A stretch of 64,000 bases of DNA from Karalla daura (Eukaryota; Chordata; Actinopteri; Chaetodontiformes; Leiognathidae): NCBI GenBank assembly GCA_029224185.1, contig CM055193.1, positions 23,636,059 to 23,700,058 on the forward strand. The letters run 5' to 3'. The translations under genes and the position numbers were made by a program. The notes beneath the pieces were generated by a model. That model searched no databases. It was not told where the DNA came from and saw nothing but the letters and a program-made list of their open reading frames with translations. Of this stretch, positions 22,723 through 34,439 are shown piece after piece; positions within the stretch are counted from its first letter, which is position 1, and each line of letters begins with the position of its first letter.

Positions 22723-23359
22723 TTATCATTATCTGACAAAGAAATCAAGACATGGCCTTGTCTGTGTGTCCCCACTGTGGTAACAGCCAAGTTCAGCAGC
22801 TCAGTGCAGCTCTTTATTGAATTTTATTTAGAGATTACTCGCAGAGGCTCCTGTGAAGGTAGTGTTTAGCTTGACACAAGCAATCCTAAAAGCCTCGTCT
22901 TTCCTTACACTTAAAGCATACACTTTGACAACAAAAGCACAGGCCGTGGCTCACAAGAGAGTGCTTCTTACGTTTGTTGGGACTGCTACAGGACCAGTAT
23001 TATTAGTGTGAGTTTTTGGAGGGAAAATGGCAAACAAAACAAAGACGTTCCAGCTGATACCTGGAAAGGGGCGTATGAACTCCTTCCTCCCTCTCCTTCA
23101 ATGGAGATGTGGATCCATCGACGGCAGGGCAGTCTGAGCTGCTCGAGCCCATCACCTAAGCTCCTCACCGAGGAGGCAGGACAAGCCGTGCCGCAGCGTG
23201 CGCACAGAACCCAACCTGCCCAGGTTCCTGCCCCTGAACTGCCCTTTAACGTAAGAAAAACACCAAAGATCACTCTCTTTCACCGCTTCCATGACCTGAA
23301 GAGGTCATGCCGATCTGCCCCACGTGATCCGTAAGAGATCATGCCGCCTCCACGCCTAG
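22723..23359. other. Unique non-coding stretch
   Basis: No gene recognised. The repeated words GGTCATGCCG (about 23303) and GATCATGCCG (about 23337) are the only local duplication. Confidence 0.45.
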
Positions 23360-23460
23360 TGTTGCCACATGTCCCGGTTTTCCCTGATTGTCCTGGATTT
23401 TTATGGATTGTCCCGGAAAAAAAAATCTCCCAGGACACTGAATGTCCCGGTTTTTCTATA
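23360..23460. repeat. Cluster of TGTCCCGG-type motifs, possible transposon end
   Basis: TGTCCCGG occurs at 23370, 23410 and 23443, with TGTCCTGG near 23390 and the inverted CCAGGACA near 23430, embedded in poly-T/poly-A. I suspect the terminal region of a DNA transposon, but cannot name the family and see no matching opposite end. Confidence 0.4.
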
Positions 23461-24093
23461 TGATGCATAAAATTTGTATTTCTGTGCATTTATTTGTCGC
23501 CTGCGTGTGTGATTGTACCACTGTTAGTCCCGGTCTGAACACAGCCGCATATAAGTGCACATGAGACGCCACCTCGCATCAGGGGCGCCAACACTGATCC
23601 GAAAAAGGATAATGAAAGGACCACCAGGACAGTGTGGTGCAGCACAGTGTGCCAGGGGGCAGAGGAGATTCTGTACAAGAATTGCAGAACAGAGCAACAG
23701 CTGCATCAGCTGTCTTACGCGTAGCAACAACAACGCATTTGCCATGGAGACCAAGGGCGCCAGGCCACGGAAAAAGACAGACTGCACCGGAGCAATCCAA
23801 GAAAACCACGTGACACGTCAGGCTATTGTTCTGGGCAGAAAGCTAATAGTGTAGCTAATGACTTAGCATAGCGTAACACCGTTACCTGCACCGATCTCTA
23901 GAATCTTCACAATCAGTGTGTGTCGACTTAGAAACTATTCCATCACCTTCTGTGCTTTGACTTGCTGCCGTTTTGTGTTACGTATCAGTGTCTAGCACAT
24001 TATGAAAATTTAAGGTGCACACACAGGCTCATAGGCACACAAACCACGTAGTTGTAATGTATGTGCGCGCACACGCGCCGCCATAGGCGCGTT
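23461..24093. other. Unique non-coding stretch
   Basis: Frames on both strands (99, 87 and 76 codons at 23524-23854) overlap each other and carry no known domain. This may be the interior of the element suspected at 23360. Confidence 0.4.
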
Positions 24094-24105
24094 CACACAC
24101 GCACG

Positions 24106-24147
<42 letters not shown>
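24094..24147 (+). repeat. (AC)n microsatellite with GCAC start
   Basis: CACACGCACGCACGC followed by about 18 perfect AC copies. Confidence 0.97.
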
Positions 24148-24151
<4 letters not shown>

Positions 24152-24484
24152 GATACACCTGTTTATTTGTTTACTTGTCTTTGTTCTTGTGATGTCTAGT
24201 CAGTCCTGAATGTTAGTTTATGTTATAGCATAGTTGAATGTCAATCTCACCTCCTTCAGAATGAGACTGATATAACTGATAAGGCTAATTGGCTAACCTC
24301 ATTATTGGTCCCTGGTTTACAGGTTGGTGCCCCGATTTCAAAATTGATAATAATGAATAATAATAAGATGATAATCTAGGCTTTCCTCCGATAGTTTCCA
24401 GTAGTTGGCACCCTGAGTGAGCTGCATGTAACGCCAAGTTAAAGGGGACCCTGTTTGAGTCTGTCCTGGATTGGCATCCAGAAT

Positions 24485-24513
24485 TAATCTAATCTAATCT
24501 AATTAATTAATCT
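24485..24513 (+). repeat. (AATCT)n pentanucleotide repeat
   Basis: Three consecutive AATCT units followed by AATTAATTAATCT. Confidence 0.85.
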
Positions 24514-24818
24514 GTACTGCAAATGCCTAAAAAACGTATTTGCATTTCCTGTACTGATATTGGTCTATATTGTCACTTGCTAGAGGTTTTTCAGCTGCAC
24601 ATGAGGCAAATCTTATTTCCTGCCACATCCCAAAGGTGCTCTCTTGGGCAGAGATTTGATCAAAAAGGGATGGAGATTGTCAGCAACAATCCACAGGCCA
24701 GTGCCCACCCAATTACAGCACTACAGGCCTGAGCTATTGACACAAGGCGAATTCTGACCCTTCCATCTCAATGTTGCAGCACAAATTCATGTCATTCACT
24801 GTTGCCTCTGTCTAGCGC

Positions 24819-24872
24819 TATGAATTGCCTTGTGTAAGAATGGTGCTATACAAATAAACTTGCCTTGCCATG
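24819..24872 (+). mobile_element. L2-like LINE/SINE 3' tail
   Basis: The run TGAATTGCCTTGTGTAAGAATGG followed by TGCTATACAAATAAACTTG and CCTTGCC has the wording of the short 3' end common to fish L2-type LINEs and their partner SINEs (GGCGCTATACAAATAAACTTGACTTG type). Only the terminal 50 bases are recognisable, as usual for 5'-truncated copies. Confidence 0.75.
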
Positions 24873-25539
24873 TTGGTGAAGCTGTGTGAATTGCAGTCTC
24901 AGTCTCCTATTCTTAGCTGGCAGGAGTACTATGTAGTCCATCTGCTTCAAGGTTGAATAGGTTTTGATGGTCCTCTGTGTACCTTGATGGTAACGAGTGT
25001 TTTTTTTTGTGCAACATTACAATCTGATCATCTTGAACAAAACCGGTGAAGGCATTTTCACCCAGCGAAACTCTGCTCATCAGAAACCTCCTCTTTTCGG
25101 GACTGTTCTCCATAGACCTTAGATTGTTGTGCGAAAATTGCAGCAGTAATCATCAGCAGTTTATCAACAACTGTGTCTGGCACCAACAACTATGCCACAT
25201 TCAGAGTCACCTGAACCACCTTTCTTCTCCACCTTAATCCTCAGTTTGAAGTTTACTAGGTCGCGTACATGACTAAATGCAATGACTTGCTGATTAACTC
25301 TTTGTGCTGATGATAATAAAGTGGCCGGTGAGGATGGTTGACCAGGTTGTAAAGAGGCTGCTATTTTTCTGTTTATTAAAATTCTCAACAGTGTACCTTG
25401 TTTGATGGTAACACATTGTCCTTATCTTCTTTAAACAGACCCTTGCCCTCTAGCGCCTTCTTTTTTTCCTTAAAATGGGGTAGATAAGGGGCGCATATGG
25501 ACGGAGGGGAGCAGGAGTCTCCGCTACCGAGCTAGAATG
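24873..25539. other. Unique non-coding stretch
   Basis: No gene or recognised repeat; a T run lies near 25001-25008. Confidence 0.5.
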
Positions 25540-25900
25540 AAGGGTTATTACAGTTAAATACGGGCTGACACTCTGCCGACTAATCCTCAGGGCGGCCATT
25601 ATGAAGGAAACTAATAGGCACATCAGTAATCAGGGCCAGATTCATTGTCTTATCTCTGCCCAAAAAGAACCTTTAAAGAGAGCTATAACAATCATGGTAA
25701 GAGGGGGTCTCTCAATATTTAGTAAGGAGTACAGATTGCGTAATTGGATCATGGGATTTGAATGAACTCTGCCAATCCCAATGAAAAGGTGCCGTGGCCC
25801 GTGGGATCGTATCACAATGACCACAAGACAGGGGGCCGGCTGTGCCAAAAGGCTTTAAGAGGAGTATATCATCTTGTCCGGCTTCCAGAGTCCTGCGTAA
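25540..25900. promoter_or_regulatory. Candidate conserved non-coding element
   Basis: Complex sequence without simple repeats, carrying a GGGTTATTACAGTTAAAT block, TCAGTAATCAGGGCC, CAATATTTAGTAAGG and GCGTAATTGGATCATGGG. No exon or known repeat is recognisable. The texture suggests constraint; only an alignment can show it. Confidence 0.25.
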
Positions 25901-25979
25901 AGCATCTGCAGACGGGCAGAGACTGTCGATGCAGCAGCAGCGCCGGCTGTGGGTGCGCCTGTAATCCCATATCCCGAAT

Positions 25980-26640
25980 TTTTTGGCCGCGTCCGTTCTT
26001 CTTCTTCTTACTTCTTTACTGATCAAAATGAAAACGCCGTGGAGCCGAGTGAGCTGTATCGACGGCTGGCGGGTCATTGCGAGGCGCCAGGGGAGTAAAC
26101 GCCGTTCACGGTGGCCACAGTGGACAGACGCGAGGCTGGGGAGCGCGCGTTCAGATCTACCCCGATGCACCGCGTTTAGCGCGCTCAATTTATCGAATTG
26201 AGTTTAGTTTTAATTTGCATCCCAATTGACCCCGGCAACTCTGACTCCTAAACTCGGGCTGCTTTTATCGCTCCCCACTTTGCAATCAGTCAGTTACACG
26301 CGCGCGCGTCTGAATACCAATGGTCCCGCTCCTCCAGCTGCCGGGTGGAGAGCATTCGTATCGCTCACGGTCGAAACTGACTTTAATTTAGGTTTTGGTT
26401 CAATCAACAATAGAAACGAACACCACGGTGAGTCGGATTCCAAAACGTAGCGACGGGACTTCAGGTCACAGCCGCAGTCGAGACGTGAGATCGCCGCTGT
26501 GGCGCGCGATCTCCCCCCCACGTCGTGAGATTTGAGCACAAGTTGCTTTTCGTGTACTTTCGCTTGGCCCAAACTTGCGCTGACCTACATTCGCCAAAAT
26601 GCCTTTTGGCAAACCCCAGAGAGTGCGCCTGAATGAATAA
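25980..26640. other. CpG-rich block
   Basis: Clustered CG dinucleotides over about 26030-26560, including CACGCGCGCGCG near 26297-26308 and several GCGCGC words. It is flanked by the candidate regulatory stretch at 25540. It could be a CpG island; no start codon context or domain is recognisable in its frames. Confidence 0.4.
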
Positions 26641-28828
26641 TTTAACGTAGGTGGGGGGATGCAACAGTGCTGCCGGAGTTTTTCCGGTTGGAGAAGCAGA
26701 AGTCACCCTTCCTGATCGATATGCAACGTGTCAGCTCGCCTGCCGTGTTACGCTCTGCTCCTCGCTGGCCACCGTGAGGGGGGAACCGCTGCAGCAGCAG
26801 CAGCAGCTTCAACATCTGCCTACCTATCTGGAGTGAAACAGCTGAACAATTACAGATTGCTATGGAAATCGTTAGTTATACTGCTGATGCTTCTGAGTCT
26901 AAGGGAGGCTGTCGCTGTGTCCCTGGGGTCAAAGCTTTAACTTGTGGTATGAAGTGTTTGATGCATCGGAACAAAATGTTCAACAGACAGCTATGGTCCC
27001 CATATGAGCCATCCCACGCATATTAGCACGCTGTAATGATGTAAAAACTCTTGGGCAAGTTTGAGTTAAATTTGGCATTCAGCGTTCATCTACCTCTGAG
27101 GTTGAATCCAATTATTCAGAGAATCTGTCCATTAACTCTTGGGTCATCCAAAAAGTCAAAATACTGTAGGCATTCCGTCTAGTTAAGCCCAGCTAATCGT
27201 AGTAAAAGGTAGGAATGCGCTGAAATGAAAATCTCCATCTGAAAGTGGAACCAAAGATAATGGAAAAAGTAAAATGATGGTAAAAAAAAACACCATAGAA
27301 TGAAATAGTGAACGTGGTAAACATGACGCCCGGCTGCTTGGCCTGGGTGTCCGGCGTCCACACTGCTGTTGATTCTCTGAGACAGACCTGACATTTACCG
27401 ATCTACAACATAATTCACCGCTAATGTCCAGGCCTAAGGACCAGGACATCGATCCATGTGTCAGTCTGTCCATCTTACTAGTCCAATAATGTGATTCAGT
27501 GGAGGATACCCTGAAAAGGCATGGCTGCGTTTCTATGAAACCCTCTCGTGGATGCTTGTGTTCACCTGCAGTTGCTGATGGCTGTGTTGACTTGCTGACC
27601 TTTACTCCGACAATTCCAACTGTGCATGATAACTGACGAGATGTAATGACCAAGTTGGCCACGAAATGCAGAAACTTTCGTGCCAACCAGAGGATCTGTA
27701 TTCCAAAGTGACGTCGTCCGATGGGCTGATTGTCAAGACAGTTACTGAACACATCTATATTCCCAGCAGCTCAACCGCTGACCTTTATGACTCCTTTTGC
27801 TGTGCTCTCCAAATGTCAAATGTTTAATTTCTGACCCTTTTCAGCAGTCTGCAAACCCTTGTTAGCATAACTCTCATGACATCATTAGGAGTTACTCTCT
27901 CAGACATAACAAAGCGCTCGACATTATACACACTTTGACACGCCGTGTACTGCTAACCACAGACAGACAGACAGGCAGACAGAAGTGAAGTCTCCCTGTG
28001 AGAAGACTTTTAGCTCCGTTGTTCTCTTCTACTCAACTATACAGCAGCTTTGTTTTTTTCCTCTCTTTTCTATTACCATGAATAACAGGTGTAGCAAAAA
28101 CACTTTGTTTTGGATTCTTCCTTTCATCATTTTGCAGTCAGCTGAGCATGAACAAGATTTGTGAATGTCTTATTGTTAGGCTGACTCCAGAGGCCTCACA
28201 GCTGCATGTTTCTCTGCAGTAAAACTATGAGCCGCTTTAGCTCCACGCAAATTCCTCTCCACTTTATTTTTTTTGTTGTTGTCGTAAGAGCAGCTTTATC
28301 TGTTCTAAGGCTTTGAACAATAACTGCTTGAGCATTGCAGGTGAGCAATCCGTACATTGCAGACGTGTGCTACGTATGAATGCGCTCTGGTTCGGTGCAT
28401 ACGGGGCCTGGCTCCTGGAAGTGTCTCAGGCCATGCCTCCCCCACCGCATCCCTCCCCCCTGCATATGGGGGCGGGCGTTTAGTCGCATGATAAGTCAGT
28501 CTGCTCCAGTCACCGTCCACTTTCCTCTCTGGCTTTATCGGCCGACTGGAAAACCCAGAGGACGGCCCCTTCTGCCGCCAACGCCAGCCACGCGCTCAGC
28601 CCCCATCTATCAGCCTTGTTGTTTTTAGAGATTTCTGCCCTCATTCCCTCTCCATGCCTCCCTCTCTGGTCCTCCACGCGTCCCCTCGGCAGCGGCAGGT
28701 GCACTTGGGGGGCTATGTATGAACTTTGCCAGGGGCTTGAATGAAGCCTTTATGGACTGGCTCTCAATGTGTCCCCTGTTTCCTCCTGTGCTATCATAAG
28801 AAAACCACTATCATCACTGTTATGATCT
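26641..28828. other. Unique non-coding stretch
   Basis: Small features only: GCAGCAGCAGCAGCAGC near 26791-26807 and CAGACAGACAGACAGGCAGACAG near 27959-27981. A 189-codon minus frame (27183-27752) has no recognisable domain. Confidence 0.45.
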
Positions 28829-28894
28829 ACAGCCCCCCGATAGTGACTGCTCCCTGCCAGACGACGGTCTTGCAAAGACCTCCTGGGGGGCTGT
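28829..28894. repeat. Nested inverted repeats
   Basis: ACAGCCCCCC (28829-28838) is the exact reverse complement of GGGGGGCTGT (28885-28894), and the stem can extend by ATC with one bulge. Inside lies a second perfect hairpin, GGTCTT-GCA-AAGACC (28866-28880). Together they form a two-level fold in either DNA or RNA. Confidence 0.75.
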
Positions 28895-28935
28895 GATGCT
28901 CCATTTCAATCAGGCTGATGAATCAGAGACCCCGA

Positions 28936-28959
28936 CCCCCCCCCCCCCCCCCCCCCCCC
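28936..28959 (+). repeat. Poly-C run, 24 bases
   Basis: Twenty-four consecutive C residues, 41 bases after the nested inverted repeat. Its length may be unreliable in any assembly. Confidence 0.95.
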
Positions 28960-29309
28960 GCCTCCTGCCACGCTTTATGCACTGCCGAGGCATAAACGGC
29001 ATGTAACGGCGAGGCGGGATTGCAGCAGTGACGGAGCGGGAGCCTGTCACCCACAGCATTCGGTGGAATTACTGCGAAATTAAGCTGTTAAACTGCGAGG
29101 AGAGGGAATATGAGTCAGCACAGCCTGTCATTGTCACTGGTCTAGCCTAACACCGGGGCTCATGTAAGAGGAAAAAAAAACAAGGACGGGAAAAAGAAGA
29201 GAGGAGATGCCAGTTAGCTCTTTAAAAATCTGCCACAATTTATCTAAACGAGCACGTTACGCAACCCCCGCCAATTGCTATGCAACAGTGATCCAGCCTA
29301 TTTTTCAGC
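28960..29309. other. Unique non-coding stretch
   Basis: Complex sequence with GGAATTACTGCGAAATTAAG and a purine-rich stretch near 29168-29208. No gene. Confidence 0.45.
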
Positions 29310-29720
29310 TCGTGGATGCTTTCATGGTTGCCGGCGCTGAGGCTTCTGGCGATCAGATCGTCCACTGCGCAGGACGTGAATGGTGGTGGCTCGCGGGACC
29401 CTACCGCGGGAGGGGTCGGCGCGAGGAGGTGCAGCCGCCGTGGCAGGCGAAGACATGAATGTTGGTCGGCGGCCAGGGTCCGCCGGAGGCGTTGTGTTCC
29501 GACGCGTACAATATGCGGCGGGGCCAACGCAATGCCTTTTGGTCCGACGCTTGCTTCGCCCGCCGGGCGCGGCGACAAAAATAACCTGCTCACCGACCAC
29601 ACCGTTGACTGACCGACTGGATGCTGGACAGTCCTGCTGGTTCCTGCCTGTGGTAGTGGCACGGCTGCAGGGGCGGCAACGTCACCCTGTCGCTCAGCGG
29701 GTCCGTCTGTCCAGACTGGA
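29310..29720. other. CpG-rich block
   Basis: Very high CG density (GCCGGCGC, CGCGGGAGGGGTCGGCGCG, CGCCCGCCGGGCGCGGCG). Long frames run through it on both strands, including 229 codons on the minus strand (29240-29929), but their Arg/Pro/Ala-rich translations look like composition artefacts. Possible CpG island or CpG-rich repeat interior, since a SINE tail follows directly. Confidence 0.4.
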
Positions 29721-29840
29721 ATACCTTCACAGGTCTCAGAGGGACTGCCACCCCACGGCCCCCCCCCCCCACAAAAAGGCGGTAAAAACAGATGTAATGT
29801 TCGCATTTCCTCCAGTCTGACTCCCATTTGGACTGAGGGC

Positions 29841-29969
29841 CTATGATGGACTGTTAAGGCTGTGATGGACTGGATGCCTGTCCGGGGTGTATTCCCTGCC
29901 TTCACCCTGTGCGAGCTGGAGATGGACACCAGCAGACCCCCATGTCATGAAATGAAATAGATGGATGGT
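29841..29969 (+). mobile_element. 3' tail of a tRNA-headed fish SINE
   Basis: CTATGATGGACTG..CTGTGATGGACTGGATGCCTGTCC is followed by GGGGTGTATTCCCTGCCTTC, GCGAGCTGGAGATGGACACCAGC, and an end ATAGATGGATGG. This matches the typical wording GTGATGGACTGG..CCTGTCCAGGGTGTA..CAGC..GATAGGCTCCAGC..AATGGATGG. The GATGGACTG unit is partly duplicated. The tRNA head is not recognised upstream. Confidence 0.85.
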
Positions 29970-30611
29970 TTTCGGTTTCCTTTCATTTGACGCTCGCCAG
30001 CCTCACGCGTTCATTCACAAGTACATAAACATGTAAGGAACCAAAAACAGCAAATAGCTTAATGAAATCCTTTCTCATTTCCCCGGGGTGTCGGTGTATT
30101 GACAGCATAATGCTGGCTAAGCCCTCTGTGTGACTCCTGTTAACTGAACTCTGCATGGTTTGTCCTTAGGGTTATGAATAGACAAACTGATTATTGACAA
30201 CTGAATGGTCTGCTCTATTCAGAGCTTACTCGAAACTTGAATGGCAGAGTGTTTTTCTTTCCTTATGTCTTCCGTTCTTTCCGTCCATTCCCGCAGCCAT
30301 TCACCCATTCATCCATGTTCACACTGCACGCTGCACACACTGTCTCCACCTAGTGGTTGGAGTATTTTTAGAACAACTGAGGGTTTGGAATTTGGGCCTT
30401 GTGAGGCCAATGTAGCTGGTCAGTGTATTTTGTTTTACAATAGGAGGTCAGGAGGTGCCATAAGACTGTTTATATGTTTTGTGTTTTTCCAACTTTTTCA
30501 CATTGGAAAAACACAATAACAAATGTTTGACTGGGAGAGTTGTAAATCCCTGGTGCAGTGTCATGAGTGCGTGAATGGTAAGAAACACTGGTTGAGCAGG
30601 GAGGGCGTGTA
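29970..30611. other. Unique non-coding stretch
   Basis: No gene. Words at 30285-30330 (CCATTCACCCATTCATCC) resemble the complement of a SINE core but are too short to call. Confidence 0.4.
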
Positions 30612-30723
30612 GGGTCGCCTCTGTCTCCAATGTATGAATGCATGGGATTGAGGGATTGTGATTCATCCTGTGAAGCACTGCCAGGAAAGTGCTCCACAAG
30701 AACCACTCCGTTTATCATGTACC
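30612..30723 (+). mobile_element. Decayed SINE 3' end
   Basis: GTCGCCTCTGTCTCCAATGTATGAATGCATGGG..CTGTGAAGCACT..GAAAGTGCTCCACAAGAACCACTCC..TTTATCATGTACC aligns by eye with the 3' half of the SINE at 14210-14459, with many substitutions. Only the tail survives. Confidence 0.5.
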
Positions 30724-31178
30724 CTTTATCTTTCATCAGAATGGTGGCGAGTGTCACAATAAGCAAACATCTATAGAGACCTTGCTGTAGCTGGTAGCAG
30801 AGGTAACAGAGTGATGAACGCTACGTGCTGAATTACCTCTCTGGCATTTAAGAAGTTACACCGAGGTGGTTGTTATGCACCTTGAAATAGGTCTGCATCG
30901 ACTTTTCTCGAGGCCTGTTGAAACTGCACAAACACTCGACTCTAACAAATGGGATTTGAGGCGCGGACTCATATTAGAAATGGTCCCTCGTCTGAGATGG
31001 GAAAGAAACACACAGGCTCTACATTTCTAAATAAATGGCTGCTACATTAGCCTCTTGTTTTCCACCTGCTCCCCTTTAGCAGTGAAGCGGGTCTCCATGA
31101 TGACGTGTCGAGAGGCATCGGTGGTAAGAGCGGGGGCAAAGCCCCCGTCGTGCGTCCGCGTCTCGAGTAGGACAGAGC
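30724..31178. other. Unique non-coding stretch
   Basis: No gene. 30950-31060 is complex AT-leaning sequence. Confidence 0.45.
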
Positions 31179-31212
31179 GGGGGGGGGGCGGGGGGGGGGG
31201 GGGGGGGGGGGG
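31179..31212 (+). repeat. Poly-G tract, 34 bases with one C
   Basis: A pure G run apart from C at 31189. Strong G-quadruplex potential. Length may be unreliable. Confidence 0.95.
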
Positions 31213-31506
31213 TAGAGCCTCGAGGTGCCTCCAAAGTCACTTCCTCATTCACTCAGAAATGAGCTCTCCCCTTCATCCCTCGTTGCAAATTCATGAAGGT
31301 CCTTTAACCATATGCGGGGACCACTTCCCATTCCATCCTCATTGCCGTGGCTGTCTTCACGGAAGGAGCCCTTAGAAGGGCAATTTGTTAATTATTAATT
31401 GACCCATCCACTTGCGACCCACGCACTTTGTAGTGATGATGAGGATGGGCTTTCAGGGAGCCCCCGCATCCACCGCCGCCGACACTGCTCCCCGCCCCCA
31501 CCCCTG

Positions 31507-31520
31507 CCCCCCCCCCCCCC
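31507..31520 (+). repeat. Poly-C run, 14 bases
   Basis: Fourteen C residues inside a C-rich stretch (31480-31525). Confidence 0.95.
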
Positions 31521-31654
31521 ACGCATTCACAGCGGGCTTCACATCCAAGACCTTGAGCAAGAAACAATGCACGCCAGAGCCAAACTGCCGGGTCGCCCTT
31601 TGCGCCAACGGGGAGTGGGAAAATATATCGAGTTGAACTTTCAGGGAACAATTG

Positions 31655-31684
31655 CCCCCCCCACCCACCCACCCACCCACCCAC
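31655..31684 (+). repeat. Poly-C followed by (ACCC)n
   Basis: Eight C residues and then about five ACCC units; the complement is a GGGT repeat with G-quadruplex potential. Confidence 0.95.
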
Positions 31685-31689
31685 CTACA

Positions 31690-32060
31690 GTGATTCGCAA
31701 TGATCTTCTATCAAGCGACGCGCCGGCGGCGCCCTCTACCCGATTGGTTACCCATCAGCCCTCGCTCCGATCCAGGGGTTTTCAATGCTCGCGCTGGCAC
31801 TCGATCCCCGGCGCCTCCGTGGAATATCCCGAATGCACCGACGCTGCCAGAGACTCCATCGCCTTATTAAAGCGCAGTCACAGAGGCAGAGCGCAGCCTC
31901 GGCCCGGGGGGGGGGGGGGGGGCGCCAGGAGCCCGGTGACAAGCAAATTCATTACACCACTTTTGTTGATGGCGTTGTAAAATGGAGTGTGAGATCCGCG
32001 CAAAGGTCGTCCGCCTTGTTGTCGGGGAGGGATCTGAATGGCCAAGTAAGCAGGTAGCGA
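31690..32060. other. CpG-rich block interrupted by poly-G
   Basis: CG-rich words (GACGCGCCGGCGGCGCCC near 31718, CCCCGGCGCCTCCG near 31806) flank a 17-base G run at 31906-31922. No exon is recognisable. Confidence 0.4.
31906..31922 (+). repeat. Poly-G run, 17 bases
   Basis: Seventeen consecutive G residues between CCC and CGCC. Confidence 0.95.
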
Positions 32061-32130
32061 GGCTCTGACCCTTCACTCACATCCGGCGGCCTTATTGATT
32101 TTTTTCTTTCTTTTCTTTTTTGCTCCGCAG

Positions 32131-32188
32131 AGACGCTGGGTGGTGTTTGAGCGGGGCGGGGACAGGGCATTTGACGAGCGGCGGGACG
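32131..32188 (+). other. Speculative internal exon
   Basis: A long polypyrimidine tract (about 32096-32126) ends in CTCCGCAG, a good acceptor. The 58 bases after it are open in the frame starting AGA CGC TGG, and GACG|GTAATG at 32188/32189 could be a weak donor. There is no protein similarity I recognise and no matching neighbouring exon, so this is a low-confidence possibility. Confidence 0.12.
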
Positions 32189-32199
32189 GTAATGTCGGA

Positions 32200-34439
32200 A
32201 AACACATTTCCGGGTGGATTTTAACAAAAAGAAAGAAAAACATCGCATAAACGGGGCAAGGGATTGTATTACGCTGACATGTTGTAAAGCTATGCTTTAT
32301 CATTTTTTATTGCCCTCTGTGGGTTACAGGAGTCAGGGGAGGTGGCGGTGCAGTGATGCTGTATCAGCCCTACAGTGTCCGCACCTCTTTTTGACTTGGC
32401 ACCGACTGAGGCCACCAAACGACTCGCAAACTTGTGTCTTTGAAAATGTACTCCAGCTTAACCGGAGTCGACTGTAGAGTTAAAGAAAGAAAAATACTCA
32501 ATTATATCCCATTGATGTGCATGGGGAGATGTGGGAGAGGTGGAAGCAATGTATCATATGATAAATAAAACCTAACCTGGTTCGTGACTGATCATAATGA
32601 AACACAATGAAGATATCTTGTGTGCTTATCGTTTGCACTGGTAGCTACTTTGTGCTGTTTAGTTCAGCCTAGTGCCTCTCGATGTGTCACGTTTCAGATG
32701 GTGTCAGATCTAGTCCGTCCCATCTGTCACATCTTTCGCTCCCTCAGAATTGGCATCTGTCAGTGCTCTCTCTGCACACGGCATTTTATCTTTTCATCTC
32801 CTTTCATGGGTCTGCGGCAGCCTTTTTTGAAGGTCTCCGCTTGCATGAGGAAACGGGAGATGGTGTTTCTGCAAAGTAATCAAAGCAGACACCTACAGGA
32901 GAGCATAAAATGCACCTGCGAGCAAACAAACTGTCAGTCATGTTGTTGTTTTTTTCAACGGGTTCAAGCAGAGGCATGCAAACGGCGTTCTGTCGCCGTA
33001 TGTAAAGACAAACCGAAGGCAAAACAAAATATTCTTGTATTCACAGGGCTATCAGCCAGCGAACACGTCGTCCGCTGCTGCCCAGGCCTGAGTGTGTGAA
33101 CAGCGAAGCTGGAAAGAGGCATTGCTGTCGCCTGCAGCGTCTCATCCACGGCCTCGTTGTTGCTCCATTACTACCAACAATAATTCAAACCCATGAAAAA
33201 AAATGCAGGGAAAAGTGTTCGTTTCATTTGTTTATTTATTTTGCGTGAATTATATTGCTGCATGCACAGCTTCATAATAAAAGTCCAAAGACCGAAACTT
33301 TAAATGTTGAAGCTGGTAACATTCGGTTTATATGAGCAGCGACTCGTTCCAGCATTTTCCTGTTTAAAAGTCAAACTCGGGTTGTTGGCCCTCGGATGTG
33401 TAAAGGATGGCTTTATGAGTGTGCCACGGGCTCGATCACCACTGCGTCACCTCAATGGGTAAATGTGACGACCCAGCAGACATTTATTTAGATGAAAACC
33501 CCTTTGTGTCAAGACATAAAACTCTTCTAACTTTGGAGGATATCTGTGTGTTGAAGCGGGACCTGACCCCTCACGGACCGGAGATGCTGACTGAGAGGAA
33601 AAGGTGCTCAGAGCCATTGAGCATCCTTCAGCTGTTCAGCAAAACACAAAGCTCTGACCTGAATGGCTTCATCTGTGTGAATTGCTCAGCGCTCATCTTT
33701 GCCTGCGGTACTTACTTGTCTCGGAGCAGTGAGTGCGTCCCGAGGGTGGGATCCATCACCGCTCGCCCCGCTAAATGTAAAGCACCCTCCTCCGCAATCG
33801 ACGTCTGCCATGGAACCGATCTGCTGATGACCGCTGAAAACCTGGAGCTACGGTCTCTCGAAGATAAACGCTGAGCGCGTTTATTTCGAGGGTTTCCTTC
33901 GCAGAGCTGAGGACGTCACCGGCGGAAGTGGAAGTATTGAAGTATTCAAGCATTAGCGAGTGAGATGTGATATTTTTCTCACCTTTCTGAGTCAGGATTA
34001 TCCCACGGTGTGGCATCTGAGCATGGAGTCACATAGGAGGCTGAGAAATCATCCTTTGTCCTCATGTTAATGCAGTAACGTATGTTAGTCATGACATCTA
34101 AGCAGAGAAACAATCTGTGTCAAACCTCAATGCAACGCGAGGGGGCGAATACAGTTCCTGCGCAGTGCAGAGCGATTGCAAGGCATGAGCTATTTTGGGA
34201 GGTACAGTATCAATCTGCGATGGATTAAACAATCTGCAGTGGATTAAGCTGCTCCTGCCGCGGCCCGACTTCCCATTATAAAACAAACGTTGACATTTTG
34301 AACACGCAGCGAAAACACACCCACGACCAAGAGACTCATTAGCCGCGTTGAGGTGCCTAATTGATCCCGTGGTGATGTAGGCGATCGGTCCTGCTCCTCC
34401 TGCCTTAACTCCTTGCGCGTAAATTGCGTACAATGCAAA
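32200..34439. other. Unique non-coding stretch
   Basis: No gene recognised. Frames of 159 codons (32620-33099) and 151 codons (33419-33874) have no known domains; both overlap long frames on the other strand. Confidence 0.45.

Noticed and set aside
29240..29929. 229-codon minus-strand open frame, the longest in the window
   Set aside because: It lies across a CpG-rich block and a SINE tail; stop codons are rare in such composition and no protein family is recognisable.
30280..30330. Reverse-strand SINE core (CCATTCACCCATTCATCC)
   Set aside because: Too short and without the neighbouring blocks of the family.
33419..33874. 151-codon plus-strand open frame
   Set aside because: No recognisable family and no conserved-looking pattern.
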